In this document: positions 1 to 8,163 of the stretch, piece by piece | Layout: every line of letters starts with the position of its first letter | How positions within the stretch are numbered: position 1 is the first letter of the stretch | NCBI GenBank assembly: GCA_041397825.1 | Contig: JAWKVX010000003.1 | Coordinates: forward strand, 434,001 to 498,000 | Length of the DNA: 64,000 nucleotides | DNA from: JANNSX01 sp041397825 | GTDB lineage: Bacteria; Pseudomonadota; Alphaproteobacteria; Rhizobiales; Hyphomicrobiaceae | Reading direction: 5' to 3' | The notes under the pieces: model-generated | Database searches by the model: none | Seen by the model: the letters and a program-made list of their open reading frames with translations, nothing else | What the model was told of the DNA's origin: nothing | Program-made: the position numbers and the translations under genes

Positions 1-175
1 GCATCATGATGCCCGTGGCAGAGGCCTCCTCGCCGGCATAGAGGTGGACGAAGCCGGGGATGTCGCCATTCGCGAACTCGAGATGCAGTCGCTCCTCGAA
101 CTCGCGAATGGTCCGCATTTTCTCATACGCTTCGAGCAATCGCTCCTTCGAGAGCGGGAAAGGATTCTTGGCCAT
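1..175 (-). CDS. acoA: TPP-dependent dehydrogenase E1 alpha subunit (acetoin/pyruvate type), partial
   Basis: Only the first 58 codons are inside the window; the gene runs off the left edge on the minus strand. The ATG is preceded by a GGAGG-type site a few bases upstream. The N-terminus shows the RTIREFEE segment and a later GFVHLYAGEEA block, typical of the alpha subunit of thiamine-pyrophosphate-dependent 2-oxo acid or acetoin dehydrogenases. These E1 subunits catalyse TPP-dependent cleavage and transfer of the acyl group to a lipoyl E2 in the cytoplasm. The neighbour upstream is an acoX-like gene, which favours acetoin dehydrogenase over pyruvate dehydrogenase. That choice is inference from context, because the decisive downstream genes (beta subunit, E2) lie outside the window. 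Confidence 0.85.
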   Translation of the reverse strand, partial: MAKNPFPLSKERLLEAYEKMRTIREFEERLHLEFANGDIPGFVHLYAGEEASATGIMM

Positions 176-393
176 GGCGGCGGTTCCTCCGTTGTGTTTG
201 GTACTTTGAGCGGTCTTTGTCAGTGCCGGATCGTCCTCTGCGAGCCACTTCTCCCTTCCCTATAATGCCAAAGGCACGTCCTCGACACGACGAGGATGGG
301 TTGGGGCATGGCGATCTCTGTCGATGTCTGGTTCCCCCATCCGAAGCTCCTGGGTTCAAGCGCATCGCGCCGGCGCACGAGAAGCCGGGCGGC

Positions 394-1452
394 CTATGGT
401 TGAGCCTCCTCATTCGACTTTCGTTCGACCGGGTCTTTCCGCATGAGGCCAGTCTTCGCGGCGTATCGCAAGATCGCTCCGACATCGATGGTGCGGAAGG
501 CCGCCTCCTCGAGAGCGATCGAGACGGTATCGGTCTCGGCAAAGGAAAACTCGCGCTCGCCGTCGAGCGCGATCGAGCCGCCCCTGCCCTTAATCGTGAC
601 GGGCATCCCAGCCGCTATCCGCGTCACGCGGCGGATCCCGACGGGCCGCACCATGCCGGGCGCAATCGGCGCATCGATGACGAAACGAGCCTCGCTCGGG
701 GGGCAGATCTCGACATGCAGTCCGCCCGGCTCGCTGCGGCCGATCGGTTGCAGGAGTCCGGCAATGGCCGACATCCCGATCACCTCCGGATCGGCGAAGG
801 TGACGAGGAGATCCTCGAAGCTCTCGACGCGCCAGAGCGCCCGCGCACCGACATAGCGGTCGGAGACGATGGCGACATCGACAATGGCGATCTCGGGCCG
901 CCGCGCCGCAGAGGACGCGACGACCAGCCGCTTGTTGGGCCGATACGCGACGTTTGTCGGTACCTTGCCGGTCACTGCGAGGCCGACGGCGATGCCGGTC
1001 AGGCTCGGCTCGCGATGCTCGGGGAAGGCGTTGTTGGTGCCGGAGGAGATGCCGGCGATCGGAATGTCCCCGCAGGCTGACGCCACGGCCCGATGCGTGC
1101 CGTCACCACCAAGGACGACGATGGCCGAGACACCGGCCTCTCGCATGGCCGATGCGGCCGTGATCGTATCCTCGACGGTGCCGGAGACGGGCATATCGAC
1201 CATGTCGAGCACGGGGAACTTTGCGTCGCCTGTATTCTCCGAGCGGAGCATCCAGCGGCCGATATGGGCGCGGATGCCGCCGCCTTCCGGCATCATCAGC
1301 ACGCGCCCGACCCCGAGCGAGGACAGGCAGGAGAGCACCCGCAGAACGATGTTGGCCCGGTCGGTGATCTGCAGGTTCGTGGCATTGGCGATGATGCGGC
1401 GGATATCACGCGCCGACACCGGGTTCGCGATGACTCCGACAACAGGTCCCAC
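394..1452 (-). CDS. acoX: AcoX-like ATP-NAD kinase family protein
   Basis: The product has 352 residues and starts at a GTG giving MGPVVGVIANP. The GVIANP start, the GGDGTH motif at residues 115-119 and the SSGTNN segment near 137-141 are the nucleotide-binding signature of the NAD-kinase/diacylglycerol-kinase-like fold. The AcoX proteins of acetoin catabolic clusters belong to this fold and have this length. The exact reaction of AcoX is unknown. It lies upstream of, and in the same direction as, the E1-alpha gene, with about 218 bases between them, so the two may be cotranscribed. A true NAD kinase is a less likely alternative, because those are shorter and not linked to aco genes. The start is uncertain since no strong ribosome site is visible. 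Confidence 0.8.
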   Translation of the reverse strand: MGPVVGVIANPVSARDIRRIIANATNLQITDRANIVLRVLSCLSSLGVGRVLMMPEGGGIRAHIGRWMLRSENTGDAKFPVLDMVDMPVSGTVEDTITAASAMREAGVSAIVVLGGDGTHRAVASACGDIPIAGISSGTNNAFPEHREPSLTGIAVGLAVTGKVPTNVAYRPNKRLVVASSAARRPEIAIVDVAIVSDRYVGARALWRVESFEDLLVTFADPEVIGMSAIAGLLQPIGRSEPGGLHVEICPPSEARFVIDAPIAPGMVRPVGIRRVTRIAAGMPVTIKGRGGSIALDGEREFSFAETDTVSIALEEAAFRTIDVGAILRYAAKTGLMRKDPVERKSNEEAQP

Positions 1453-1571
1453 TACACCACGCTCTCGTCCGGGAGACAGCCTGATGCATCATGAAAGGCA
1501 AGATCGCGGCGGTCAATGCAACGTGCCCGCATCCCTCGGGTGGTCAGGCATGCTCAGATCGCGGAGGCTAC

Positions 1572-2243
1572 TCAAATCTCGGCGTGTCGTCTCAGCAGAT
1601 TGGCATACGACTTCGAGACGAGGTCAAAGGCTTCCGACTTGCCGTCCTTCTCGAAGATGCCACGTCTGGCCCGGTCGAGATCGAACAGCATCTCACGCGT
1701 GGCGGCGTCGCGAACGAGACTTTGCACCCATGTCACGGCGACCCGGCGCTCGCCGGCTGTCACCGGCATCACGCGGTGCAGGGTCGTCGATGGATAGACG
1801 ATGGCGTCGCCGGCGGGCACCTTGGCGCTCTCCTCGCCGGCTGGGCCGTCGACGGCGAGCTCGCCACCCTCGTAGCTTTCGGGGGCATCAAGAAAGATCG
1901 TGACCGAGAGATCGGTGCGAATCCGGCGAGCGGGCGCGCCGATGAGCGCGTCGTCGACATGTGTGCCGTAGGTCTCGCCCGGGCCCGTTCGCGAGAGGAG
2001 CGGCGGCGCGATCCGGTGTGGGAGGGTGAGAGCGGTGAAGACCGGGTGTGCCTCGAGCGCCTCCACGAGAACATGCTGAAGCTCGCCGAGCTCCGGCGAG
2101 GGGGCGGCCTGCTGGTTGTGCTTCACTGTTCGGGCATGCCAGCCGGCCGTCATTCCACCGTCCTGGAAAACGAGACGGTCGATCGTCCGTTTCACGGCAT
2201 CGAGTGTTGCTGAGTCCAGCACCTTCGCGATATGAACGAGCAT
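1572..2243 (-). CDS. PKHD-type Fe(II)/2-oxoglutarate hydroxylase (PiuC/YbiX family)
   Basis: The 223-residue length fits the PiuC/YbiX family. The iron facial triad is visible as H95-x-D97 in GTHVDD and H156 in STTLHR, with the 2-oxoglutarate-binding arginine near 166-167 (GERRVAV). The N-terminal MLVHIAKVLD start also matches the family. Members are cytoplasmic 2OG-dependent dioxygenases often found next to iron-siderophore uptake genes; their substrate is not known. Here no TonB receptor is adjacent. The start codons of this gene and the divergent secreted-protein gene are only about 31 bases apart, so both promoters must be compact or overlapping. A GAGAAGAG sequence just before the ATG serves as the ribosome site. 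Confidence 0.88.
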   Translation of the reverse strand: MLVHIAKVLDSATLDAVKRTIDRLVFQDGGMTAGWHARTVKHNQQAAPSPELGELQHVLVEALEAHPVFTALTLPHRIAPPLLSRTGPGETYGTHVDDALIGAPARRIRTDLSVTIFLDAPESYEGGELAVDGPAGEESAKVPAGDAIVYPSTTLHRVMPVTAGERRVAVTWVQSLVRDAATREMLFDLDRARRGIFEKDGKSEAFDLVSKSYANLLRRHAEI

Positions 2244-2274
2244 CTCTTCTCAGCGCAACTTTTGGAGCAAGTCC

Positions 2275-3084
2275 ATGCCGATACGGCATCGCCGCATCTG
2301 GACGAGTCTTACCGCCGCCACGGCTGCCATGCCAGTGGCGATGGGCGCTCCCGTCGATGCGGGGTTACCTTTTGGGCTCGGGGTCTCACCGGCCTTCGCC
2401 CAGCAAGGCGGCGAAGGCGGGGAAGGTGGCGAGGCTGGCGCTACCGCTCCCGCCAATGATCCGGCGGCGCTTGCGATCGCCCTCGACGGGCTCGCGGCCT
2501 ATGCGCAGGCTGGCCTCGCAGCCTATGCCGCCGGTCAGCCAGAGGTCGCAGCCGAGCTTCTCAAAGAGACGGAGACGGCGTTCGAGGGGACGGTCGGCCC
2601 CGTCATCGCGGATGACGCCGGCGACGCCTTGGAGAATCGTCTCGAGACAGCCGCCGACCTTGCAGAGGATAAGGGCGCAGCCGATGCGGTCGCCTCGGCA
2701 GGCGAGGCAGCCCTTGCGGAAATTGCGAGGACACGCAAGAGCATCGTTGGTGGCGCGCCGGCCCCTGGCAATGTCGAGGCCAGGGCGTTCCTCGAGGCAC
2801 TCAACCACGGAGCCTTGGAGCTCAGCGCCGCGGCCAAGGATCCGGAAGATCGGGCCGCCTATTTCGAGGCCTACGGCTATTTGCGGACGGCCGAGGCCCA
2901 CCGCGATCCGGCGCTCGCCGCGCTGGACGCGATCGGTGTGGAGACCGGTGCCAAGGCACGGGCTGCATTGGCGGCGCTCGCAAAGGCCGTGCCGGGGCCG
3001 ACACCGCCGGCGATCCTGGACGCTGATCCGGGCGAGGTGCTCGCCGCGGTCTCATCGGCAATGCTGGCGGCAGGGACGCTCTAG
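2275..3084 (+). CDS. Secreted alanine-rich helical protein of unknown function
   Basis: The 269-residue product has a basic N-terminus (MPIRHRRIW), a moderately hydrophobic stretch and an AFAQ-like cleavage site near residue 42, so it is probably exported. After a glycine/glutamate-rich linker (GGEGGEGGEAGA) the rest is Ala/Glu/Leu-rich and predicted helical, without cysteines. I do not recognise a family. A loose resemblance to helical periplasmic iron-uptake components is only a guess prompted by the divergent PKHD hydroxylase gene. A GGAG ribosome site lies 8 bases before the ATG. The gene stands between a divergent dioxygenase and a convergent flavoprotein gene, so it is probably monocistronic. 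Confidence 0.6.
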   Translation: MPIRHRRIWTSLTAATAAMPVAMGAPVDAGLPFGLGVSPAFAQQGGEGGEGGEAGATAPANDPAALAIALDGLAAYAQAGLAAYAAGQPEVAAELLKETETAFEGTVGPVIADDAGDALENRLETAADLAEDKGAADAVASAGEAALAEIARTRKSIVGGAPAPGNVEARAFLEALNHGALELSAAAKDPEDRAAYFEAYGYLRTAEAHRDPALAALDAIGVETGAKARAALAALAKAVPGPTPPAILDADPGEVLAAVSSAMLAAGTL

Positions 3085-3118
3085 CGCGTCGCCGGTCCCG
3101 CGCCGGTGTCGACTGGGC

Positions 3119-4444
3119 TCAGGCCTCGTGCCGGGTCCGCCAGAGCTCGTAACGGTTGTGAAGGTGCACGCCGACGCTGCGTAACGGTTCCGGCGGCAGG
3201 GCCTGCGGACGTCCGAGGCTCTGCATGTCGGCGATGAGCGGGTTGTCCCGGCCCGTTGCCAGATCGGCGATGAGCAGTCCGCTCATTGTGCTCTTTGTGA
3301 CGCCGACGGCGTTGCAACCGACCGCCGACCAGATGTTCGGGGTCACTGCGCCAAAGCCCGGCGCTCCATTGCGCGCAACGGCGACAAAGCCGGTCCAGCT
3401 GTGCGCGATTGAGAGGTCAGGTAGCATCGGGAAACGCTGCCTCAGAATGGCCAGATGACGATCACGGATCAGGGCCATCTCCGAAGGTTCGACGCGAAGC
3501 GACGGCCGGTAGGCGAGGCCGTGGCGGACGAGGATGCGCTGATCCTGAGTGCGCCGCATGGTGACAGAGACGAAGGCGTTGGCCGGCGTCAACCCCCAGG
3601 CTCGCTCGCCTTTGAGACTGGCCTGCTCGTCCGCCGTCATGGGGCGTGTCAGGCTCGCATGTGCGCGATAGTTGAGGAGCCGTCCCGGCAGCACGCCGAA
3701 TTGCTCGGCGAACCCATTGACGGCAAGGATCAGCCGCGGCGCTGTCACCTGACCCTCGGGCGTCACGGCCCGGATGGTCGGGCCGGTCTCGATCTCGACG
3801 ACCGGCGATTGCTCGTAGAGTGCAACGGACGGCGGCAACGTGTCGGCAAGACCTCGGGTCAATGCGGCCGGATTGAGCAGAACCGATCCGGGCGTATAGA
3901 GCGCCGCGTGATAGTAGGGCGTGCCGAGGCGCGCCTCGATCTGGCTCCTGTCGAGCCATTCGAAGGGCTCGCCGAGCGCTTCGAGCTCCCGGGCGTGCGG
4001 CACCAGGACATCCGCGCGGCCCCGCGCGCTGACAGCGGCGTGGTACTTGCCGGCGCGCGACCAGTCGCAGGCGATGCCGTGCCGCTCGACGAGATCGCCC
4101 AGATGATCGATGGCCGCCCGCGCCAGACGCATGTAGCGATGTGCTCCATCGAGCTCAGCGAGCGACGTGCCGACATTGTGGGGCAGACCGATAGCGAAGC
4201 CCGAGTTCCGGCCCGATGCGTTCTCACCGGCGATCCCGGCCTCGAGGAGGCTGATCGCATCGCCTGGCCGGGTTTCTGCCAGCCGGCGTGCGGCCGAAAG
4301 CCCTGCGTAACCGGCGCCGATGACGAGCCAGTCGGCCTCGACCCGGTCCGTGAGGTGGGGTCGGGGACGGCGGTGCGGCAGGATGCGGCTCCAGCCGTTG
4401 GTCGCGTCATCGCGGGGCAGGATTCGGATCTTTCTCAACGGCAT
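3119..4444 (-). CDS. FAD-dependent oxidoreductase, DAO family (copy 1, paired with MttB-like gene)
   Basis: The first in-frame ATG upstream would give a longer product, but the start chosen (MPLRKIRIL, about 441 residues) has an AGGAG site 11 bases upstream. The N-terminal third carries the FAD-binding motif VIGAGYAGLSAARRL, then the ENASGRNSGF segment typical of glycine/D-amino-acid-oxidase-type enzymes (DAO, sarcosine-oxidase-like). Such enzymes oxidise secondary or tertiary amines and amino acids. The protein is clearly paralogous to the product at 60845-62173: both share RNSGF, GKYH, the PG-V/I-L/I-P block after Y-Y-A/H, and RFPML. It diverges from the MttB-like gene and shares its 124-base intergenic region. 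The substrate is not deducible; an N-methylated amine is the natural guess from context. Confidence 0.85.
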   Translation of the reverse strand: MPLRKIRILPRDDATNGWSRILPHRRPRPHLTDRVEADWLVIGAGYAGLSAARRLAETRPGDAISLLEAGIAGENASGRNSGFAIGLPHNVGTSLAELDGAHRYMRLARAAIDHLGDLVERHGIACDWSRAGKYHAAVSARGRADVLVPHARELEALGEPFEWLDRSQIEARLGTPYYHAALYTPGSVLLNPAALTRGLADTLPPSVALYEQSPVVEIETGPTIRAVTPEGQVTAPRLILAVNGFAEQFGVLPGRLLNYRAHASLTRPMTADEQASLKGERAWGLTPANAFVSVTMRRTQDQRILVRHGLAYRPSLRVEPSEMALIRDRHLAILRQRFPMLPDLSIAHSWTGFVAVARNGAPGFGAVTPNIWSAVGCNAVGVTKSTMSGLLIADLATGRDNPLIADMQSLGRPQALPPEPLRSVGVHLHNRYELWRTRHEA

Positions 4445-4500
4445 GGGCGGACCCTCTCCTGGTGACCGTCCGGGCTCGGTCGGCCTCAATCTTGACCCTC

Positions 4501-4518
4501 CTGGACACCTGTGTCTAG
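4501..4518. promoter_or_regulatory. Imperfect palindrome in the divergent DAO/MttB intergenic region, possible TetR operator
   Basis: CTGGACACCTGTGTCTAG has arms GACAC/GTGTC around a 2-base centre, extended by CT/AG with one non-pairing position. It lies between the start codons of the divergent DAO oxidoreductase and MttB-like genes. A TetR-family gene follows the MttB-like gene by one base, and local regulation through such a palindrome is common for that family. The assignment rests on symmetry and position only. Confidence 0.35.
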
Positions 4519-4568
4519 TCTGTGGATGTCGAGGCCAAAACCGTTGTCCGTTCTGCCGGAGTCTTGGA

Positions 4569-6122
4569 ATGAGCGACAGTCTGTCGGAGGCGACCGCCGG
4601 CCGGCGGCGGAGCCGCAGCAGGGACGGAGCGGAGCGCCCATCCGAACGGCACGTCGACTATCGCCAACTCCGCAACCCCTTTCCGCCGGTTCCAGTCTTC
4701 AGTAGCGATCGCGTCGAGACCATCCACCAGGCGGCGCTCGAGGTGCTCGAGACGCTGGGCATGAAGGTGCTGCTACCGGAGGCACGGCAGATCTATGCAC
4801 GGGCCGGCGCTCGGGTCGGCGAGTCCGATCAGATGGTCCGAATTGGCCGCGAGGTCGTTGCCGAGGCATTGGCGACGGCGCCGAAATCCATTCACTGCGT
4901 TGCGGGCGCTCGCCACCGCGATCTCGTCCTTGAGCTCGGCGCGCTCGCGATCCAGACCGGCGCCGGCTCTCCACATGCGACCGACCTCGTGCACGGCCGG
5001 CGTCCGTCGTCGCTCTCCGACTATGAGGATGTCGTCAGGCTGACCCAGCATTTCGACGTCCTGCATATGCTCAATCCGGCCGTCGAAGCTCAGGACGTGC
5101 CGACCCATCTCCGGCACCTCGCGGTCAACCGCGTGCAACTGATGCGCTCCGACAAGCTGCCGTTCCTCTATGCGCGCGGCACACCACAGGTCGAGGATGG
5201 TTTCGAGATGATCCGCATTGCGCGCGGGATCGAGCGCCCGGCTTTCGAGGCCAGGGTGCATTGCTACACGATCATCAACACGAACTCGCCGCGCCAGCTC
5301 GACATACCGATGGCACAAGGCCTCATCGATTTCGCCAGGGCCGGACAGATGTCGGTCGTCACGCCGTTCTGTCTGATGGGCGCCATGGCGCCGGTCTCGA
5401 TCGCCGGGGCCTTGACCTTGAGCCACGCCGAAGCGCTCGCGGCCATCACGTTGACACAGCTCGCGCGCCCCGGGGCGCCGGTCTGCTATGGAGCCTTCGC
5501 ATCCAATGTCGACCTGCGGAGCGGGGCGCCGGCGTTCGGCACGCCCGAGCAGGTCAAGGCCAATCTCGGCGCCGGCCAGCTTGCGCGGCGGCTCGGGCTG
5601 CCGTGGCGCTGCGCGGCGGGCTCGGCCGCCAACGTCAACGACGCACAGGCGGCCAACGAGACCCAGATGTCGGCCTGGGGGGCGCTGTTGGCCGGGGCGA
5701 CGGTGCTGATCCACGGCGCCGGCTGGATCGAGGGTGGGCTGACGGTCTCCTACGAGAAGCTCATCACCGATCTCGAGGTGATGCAGACCTTCGCCGAGCT
5801 GTGCCAGCCGACACCCGCCGACGATGCGGAGCTCGCGCTCGACGCCCTGCAGGAAGTCGCGCCGGGCGGTCATTTCTTCGCCGCGCAACATACCATGGCC
5901 CGCTATCGCACCGCCTTCTACGAGCCCCTCGTCGCCGACTGGTCGAACTACGGCACATGGACGGAGCGGGGTGCCAAGGATGCCAACCGACGGGCCTGCG
6001 AGGTCTGGCAGAGACTGCTGGCTGCAACGCCAGAGACGTTGATCGACAGCGCCCGCACCGAGGCGCTCGACGCTTTCGTGGGCCGCCGTACGGAGGCGGG
6101 CGGTGCCCCGCCCGTGAGCTGA
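4569..6122 (+). CDS. Trimethylamine methyltransferase-like protein (MttB superfamily), copy 1
   Basis: The 517-residue protein fits the MttB superfamily in length and in its core blocks: LNPAVEAQD, the VSIAGALTL region, YGAFASNVDLRSGAPAFGTPE, ANETQMSAWGALLAGA and the C-terminal APGGHFFAAQHT. The archaeal founder uses pyrrolysine. Here no in-frame amber codon interrupts the frame, so it belongs to the non-pyrrolysine branch, whose characterised members demethylate betaines such as glycine betaine or proline betaine with a corrinoid partner. No corrinoid-binding protein gene is visible nearby. The ATG at 4569 was chosen over upstream starts that lie in the divergent oxidoreductase gene. The TetR gene starts one base after the stop, indicating cotranscription. 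The substrate is unknown. Confidence 0.88.
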   Translation: MSDSLSEATAGRRRSRSRDGAERPSERHVDYRQLRNPFPPVPVFSSDRVETIHQAALEVLETLGMKVLLPEARQIYARAGARVGESDQMVRIGREVVAEALATAPKSIHCVAGARHRDLVLELGALAIQTGAGSPHATDLVHGRRPSSLSDYEDVVRLTQHFDVLHMLNPAVEAQDVPTHLRHLAVNRVQLMRSDKLPFLYARGTPQVEDGFEMIRIARGIERPAFEARVHCYTIINTNSPRQLDIPMAQGLIDFARAGQMSVVTPFCLMGAMAPVSIAGALTLSHAEALAAITLTQLARPGAPVCYGAFASNVDLRSGAPAFGTPEQVKANLGAGQLARRLGLPWRCAAGSAANVNDAQAANETQMSAWGALLAGATVLIHGAGWIEGGLTVSYEKLITDLEVMQTFAELCQPTPADDAELALDALQEVAPGGHFFAAQHTMARYRTAFYEPLVADWSNYGTWTERGAKDANRRACEVWQRLLAATPETLIDSARTEALDAFVGRRTEAGGAPPVS

Positions 6123-6123
6123 G

Positions 6124-6771
6124 GTGATCGTGCGCGACGGTGTCCGACGCGAGACGCCAGCTCCGACCGGCAACATCAAGGTGACGCGCCAGGACTGGCT
6201 CGATGCCGCCATCGACGTGCTCGTCTCGCATGGGGTCGAACATGTGAAGGTGCTGGTTCTGAGCGAACGGCTCGGCGTCTCGCGATCGAGCTTCTATTGG
6301 TATTTCAAGAGCCGGGGGGAGTTGCTCGACCGGCTGCTGAGCCATTGGCAGGAGACGAACACACAGGCGATCGTGACAGCCGCCGCCCGCCCGGCAAGTA
6401 CGATCACCGCCGCCGTCTGCCACCTCTTCGGCTGCTTCATCGACGAGCGCCAGTTCAATGCCCGGCTCGAGCTCGGCATGCGGGACTGGTCGCGGCGCGC
6501 GACCAAGGTCCGACGCAGAGCCGAGGCCGCCGATCACATGCGGCTGACAGCGATCCGAGAGATGTTCCGGCAGCACGGCTACCGCGCGGAGGATGCCGAG
6601 GTCCGGAGTCGTATCCTCTACTACATGCAGATCGGCTATTTCGCGCTGGCCCCGAAGGAGCCGCTCGAGGCGAGACTGGCCCTGGTGCCGGCCTATCTCG
6701 AAGGCTTTACCGGCCGCCGGCCCAAGCCCGGGGAGGTCGATCAGCTCATGGATTTTGCGCGCCGTCTCTGA
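6124..6771 (+). CDS. TetR/AcrR-family transcriptional regulator
   Basis: The 215-residue product starts at a GTG one base after the MttB-like stop, so the two are translationally close. Residues about 22-63 form the TetR DNA-binding region: a helix starting TRQDWLDAAI, then LSERLGVSRSSFYWYFKSR, the classic recognition helix ending in the F-Y-x-Y/H-F pattern. The C-terminal part is a divergent ligand domain with several alanines and arginines. It probably regulates the linked methyltransferase and/or the divergent oxidoreductase; the palindrome between those two genes is a candidate site. This is inference from gene order. Confidence 0.9.
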   Translation: MIVRDGVRRETPAPTGNIKVTRQDWLDAAIDVLVSHGVEHVKVLVLSERLGVSRSSFYWYFKSRGELLDRLLSHWQETNTQAIVTAAARPASTITAAVCHLFGCFIDERQFNARLELGMRDWSRRATKVRRRAEAADHMRLTAIREMFRQHGYRAEDAEVRSRILYYMQIGYFALAPKEPLEARLALVPAYLEGFTGRRPKPGEVDQLMDFARRL

Positions 6772-6783
6772 CTCTGGGCTCGC

Positions 6784-7800
6784 TCAGTGCGCTCGTGCCA
6801 CACAGAACTCGACGACATCGAGCAGCGCCCGCTTGTGCACGCTGTCAGGGAAGATCGCCAGGGCATCGGCGGCGATGGCGCCATAGTGGCGCGCTCGCTC
6901 GATAGTGTCCTCGAGGGCGCGATGGGAGCGCATGAACTCGGCGGCAGTCTCGAGATCGCCCGCCTGGATGTCGCTCTTCTCGAGCGTTCGGCGCCAGAAT
7001 TTCCGTTCCTTCTCAGAGCCGCGGCGATAGGACAGGACGACTGGCAATGTGATCTTGCCCTCGCGGAAATCATCGCCGACCGACTTGCCGAGCTTCGTTT
7101 CGTTGCCGCCATAATCGAGCGCATCGTCGACGAGCTGGAAGGCAAGGCCCAGATTGCGGCCGTAGCTCTTCAAGGCCGACTGCTCCTCGGCCGGGCGATC
7201 GGCGACCGCCGCGCCAACCTCGGCTGCAGCGGAGAATAGCGCTGCCGTCTTGGCATTGATGACGGCCAGATACTCGTCCTCTGTCGTCGCCGTGTTCTTG
7301 GCGGCGGCAAGCTGCATCACCTCGCCCTCGGCGATGACGGCGGCGGCGTTCGACAGAATGCGGAGAGCCTTGAGGGAGCCGACCTCGACCATCATGCGGA
7401 AGGCCTGTCCGAGCAGGAAATCCCCGACCAGCACGCTGGCCTGGTTCCCCCAGACGAGACGGGCGGTCGGCTTACCTCGGCGAAGCGCGCTTTCGTCGAC
7501 CACGTCGTCGTGGAGGAGGGTGGCCGTGTGCATGAACTCGACACTGACGGCGAGGGTCACGTGGCCATCGCCCGGATAACCGCACATCTTGGCGGCGGCG
7601 AGCGTCAGCATCGGGCGCAGCCGCTTGCCGCCAGAATCGATCAGATGCCGCGCGAGCTCCGGGATCATGCCGACCTCGGATTGCGCCTTTTCGATGATGA
7701 TATGGTTGACACGCTCCATATCGGCGGCCACGAGCGTGACGAGCGGCTCGATGCTCGCCTTCGGATCACGCGCTTCGCTCAGCTGAACGACAACCCCCAA
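6784..7800 (-). CDS. ispB: Octaprenyl (polyprenyl) diphosphate synthase
   Basis: This is a trans-isoprenyl diphosphate synthase. The two aspartate-rich motifs are present as DDVVD (residues 98-102) and DDALD (225-229), with GGKRLRPML before them and the typical DFREGKITLPV segment after the second. Such enzymes make the side chain of ubiquinone. I chose a TTG start at 7800, giving MGVVVQL and 338 residues, because alphaproteobacterial homologues begin this way and a GGAGG lies 4 bases upstream. The in-frame upstream extension of 96 residues has no family similarity and would overlap the divergent DUF2007-type gene. The chain length of the product cannot be read from the sequence. Confidence 0.92.
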   Translation of the reverse strand: MGVVVQLSEARDPKASIEPLVTLVAADMERVNHIIIEKAQSEVGMIPELARHLIDSGGKRLRPMLTLAAAKMCGYPGDGHVTLAVSVEFMHTATLLHDDVVDESALRRGKPTARLVWGNQASVLVGDFLLGQAFRMMVEVGSLKALRILSNAAAVIAEGEVMQLAAAKNTATTEDEYLAVINAKTAALFSAAAEVGAAVADRPAEEQSALKSYGRNLGLAFQLVDDALDYGGNETKLGKSVGDDFREGKITLPVVLSYRRGSEKERKFWRRTLEKSDIQAGDLETAAEFMRSHRALEDTIERARHYGAIAADALAIFPDSVHKRALLDVVEFCVARAH

Positions 7801-7920
7801 GGGACCTCCGGCTCGTGTGCTTTCTCCGCTGGCGAAGTATAGTCGTCCGACATGGGCCGAGGTCAAGCCAGATCGCCGCACCGGAATCTCTGGCATCTGG
7901 GCGACTCGTGAGTGACGGGC

Positions 7921-8163
7921 ATGATGCGCGAGCTGTTGAGGACGAATGATGCTGTCTTGCTCAGCCTGACCGAGTCGGTTCTCGGCGGGGCCGGTATCGG
8001 CTGTTTCGTGGCCGACCGGCATATCAGCCTCGTCGAAGGCTCGATCGGCATTTTTCCAAAGCGGGTCCTCGTGGCGGTGGAGGACCACGCGGAAGCCCGA
8101 CGGCAGTTGCTCGCGGCCGGGGTCTCTGACAGCGATCTCAGTCCGCCCGGTCTCAAGGCATGA
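7921..8163 (+). CDS. DUF2007-type small protein
   Basis: About 80 residues. The MRELLRTNDAVLLSLTESVL start, followed by a GIGCFVADRHISLVEGSIG segment and KRVLVAVEDHAEAR, matches the DUF2007 family of small putative signal-transducing proteins with a PII-like fold, whose role is unknown. A GTG nine bases upstream is an alternative start. The end overlaps the next gene by four bases (ATGA), so the pair is cotranscribed and translationally coupled. The same pairing with a TrmN6-like methyltransferase is, as I recall, common in alphaproteobacteria. Confidence 0.85.
   Translation: MMRELLRTNDAVLLSLTESVLGGAGIGCFVADRHISLVEGSIGIFPKRVLVAVEDHAEARRQLLAAGVSDSDLSPPGLKA

Noticed and set aside
279..296. Short inverted repeat TCCTCG/CGAGGA upstream of the E1-alpha gene
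   Set aside because: Arms of only 6 bases with a 6-base loop are expected by chance in sequence of this composition, and no T-run follows.
217..1080. Long plus-strand ORF opposite the acoX-like gene
   Set aside because: It is the shadow of the minus-strand acoX-like gene in a GC-rich genome; its translation is Arg/Gly/Asp-rich without recognisable motifs.
4320..6122. Pyrrolysine-type (amber-containing) MttB gene
   Set aside because: The whole reading frame is open without an in-frame TAG, and no pylTSBCD genes are seen in the window.
4773..6212. Minus-strand ORF of 479 residues opposite the MttB-like gene
   Set aside because: It has the Arg/His/Gly-rich composition of an antisense frame, while the plus strand has clear family motifs and a ribosome-linked start.
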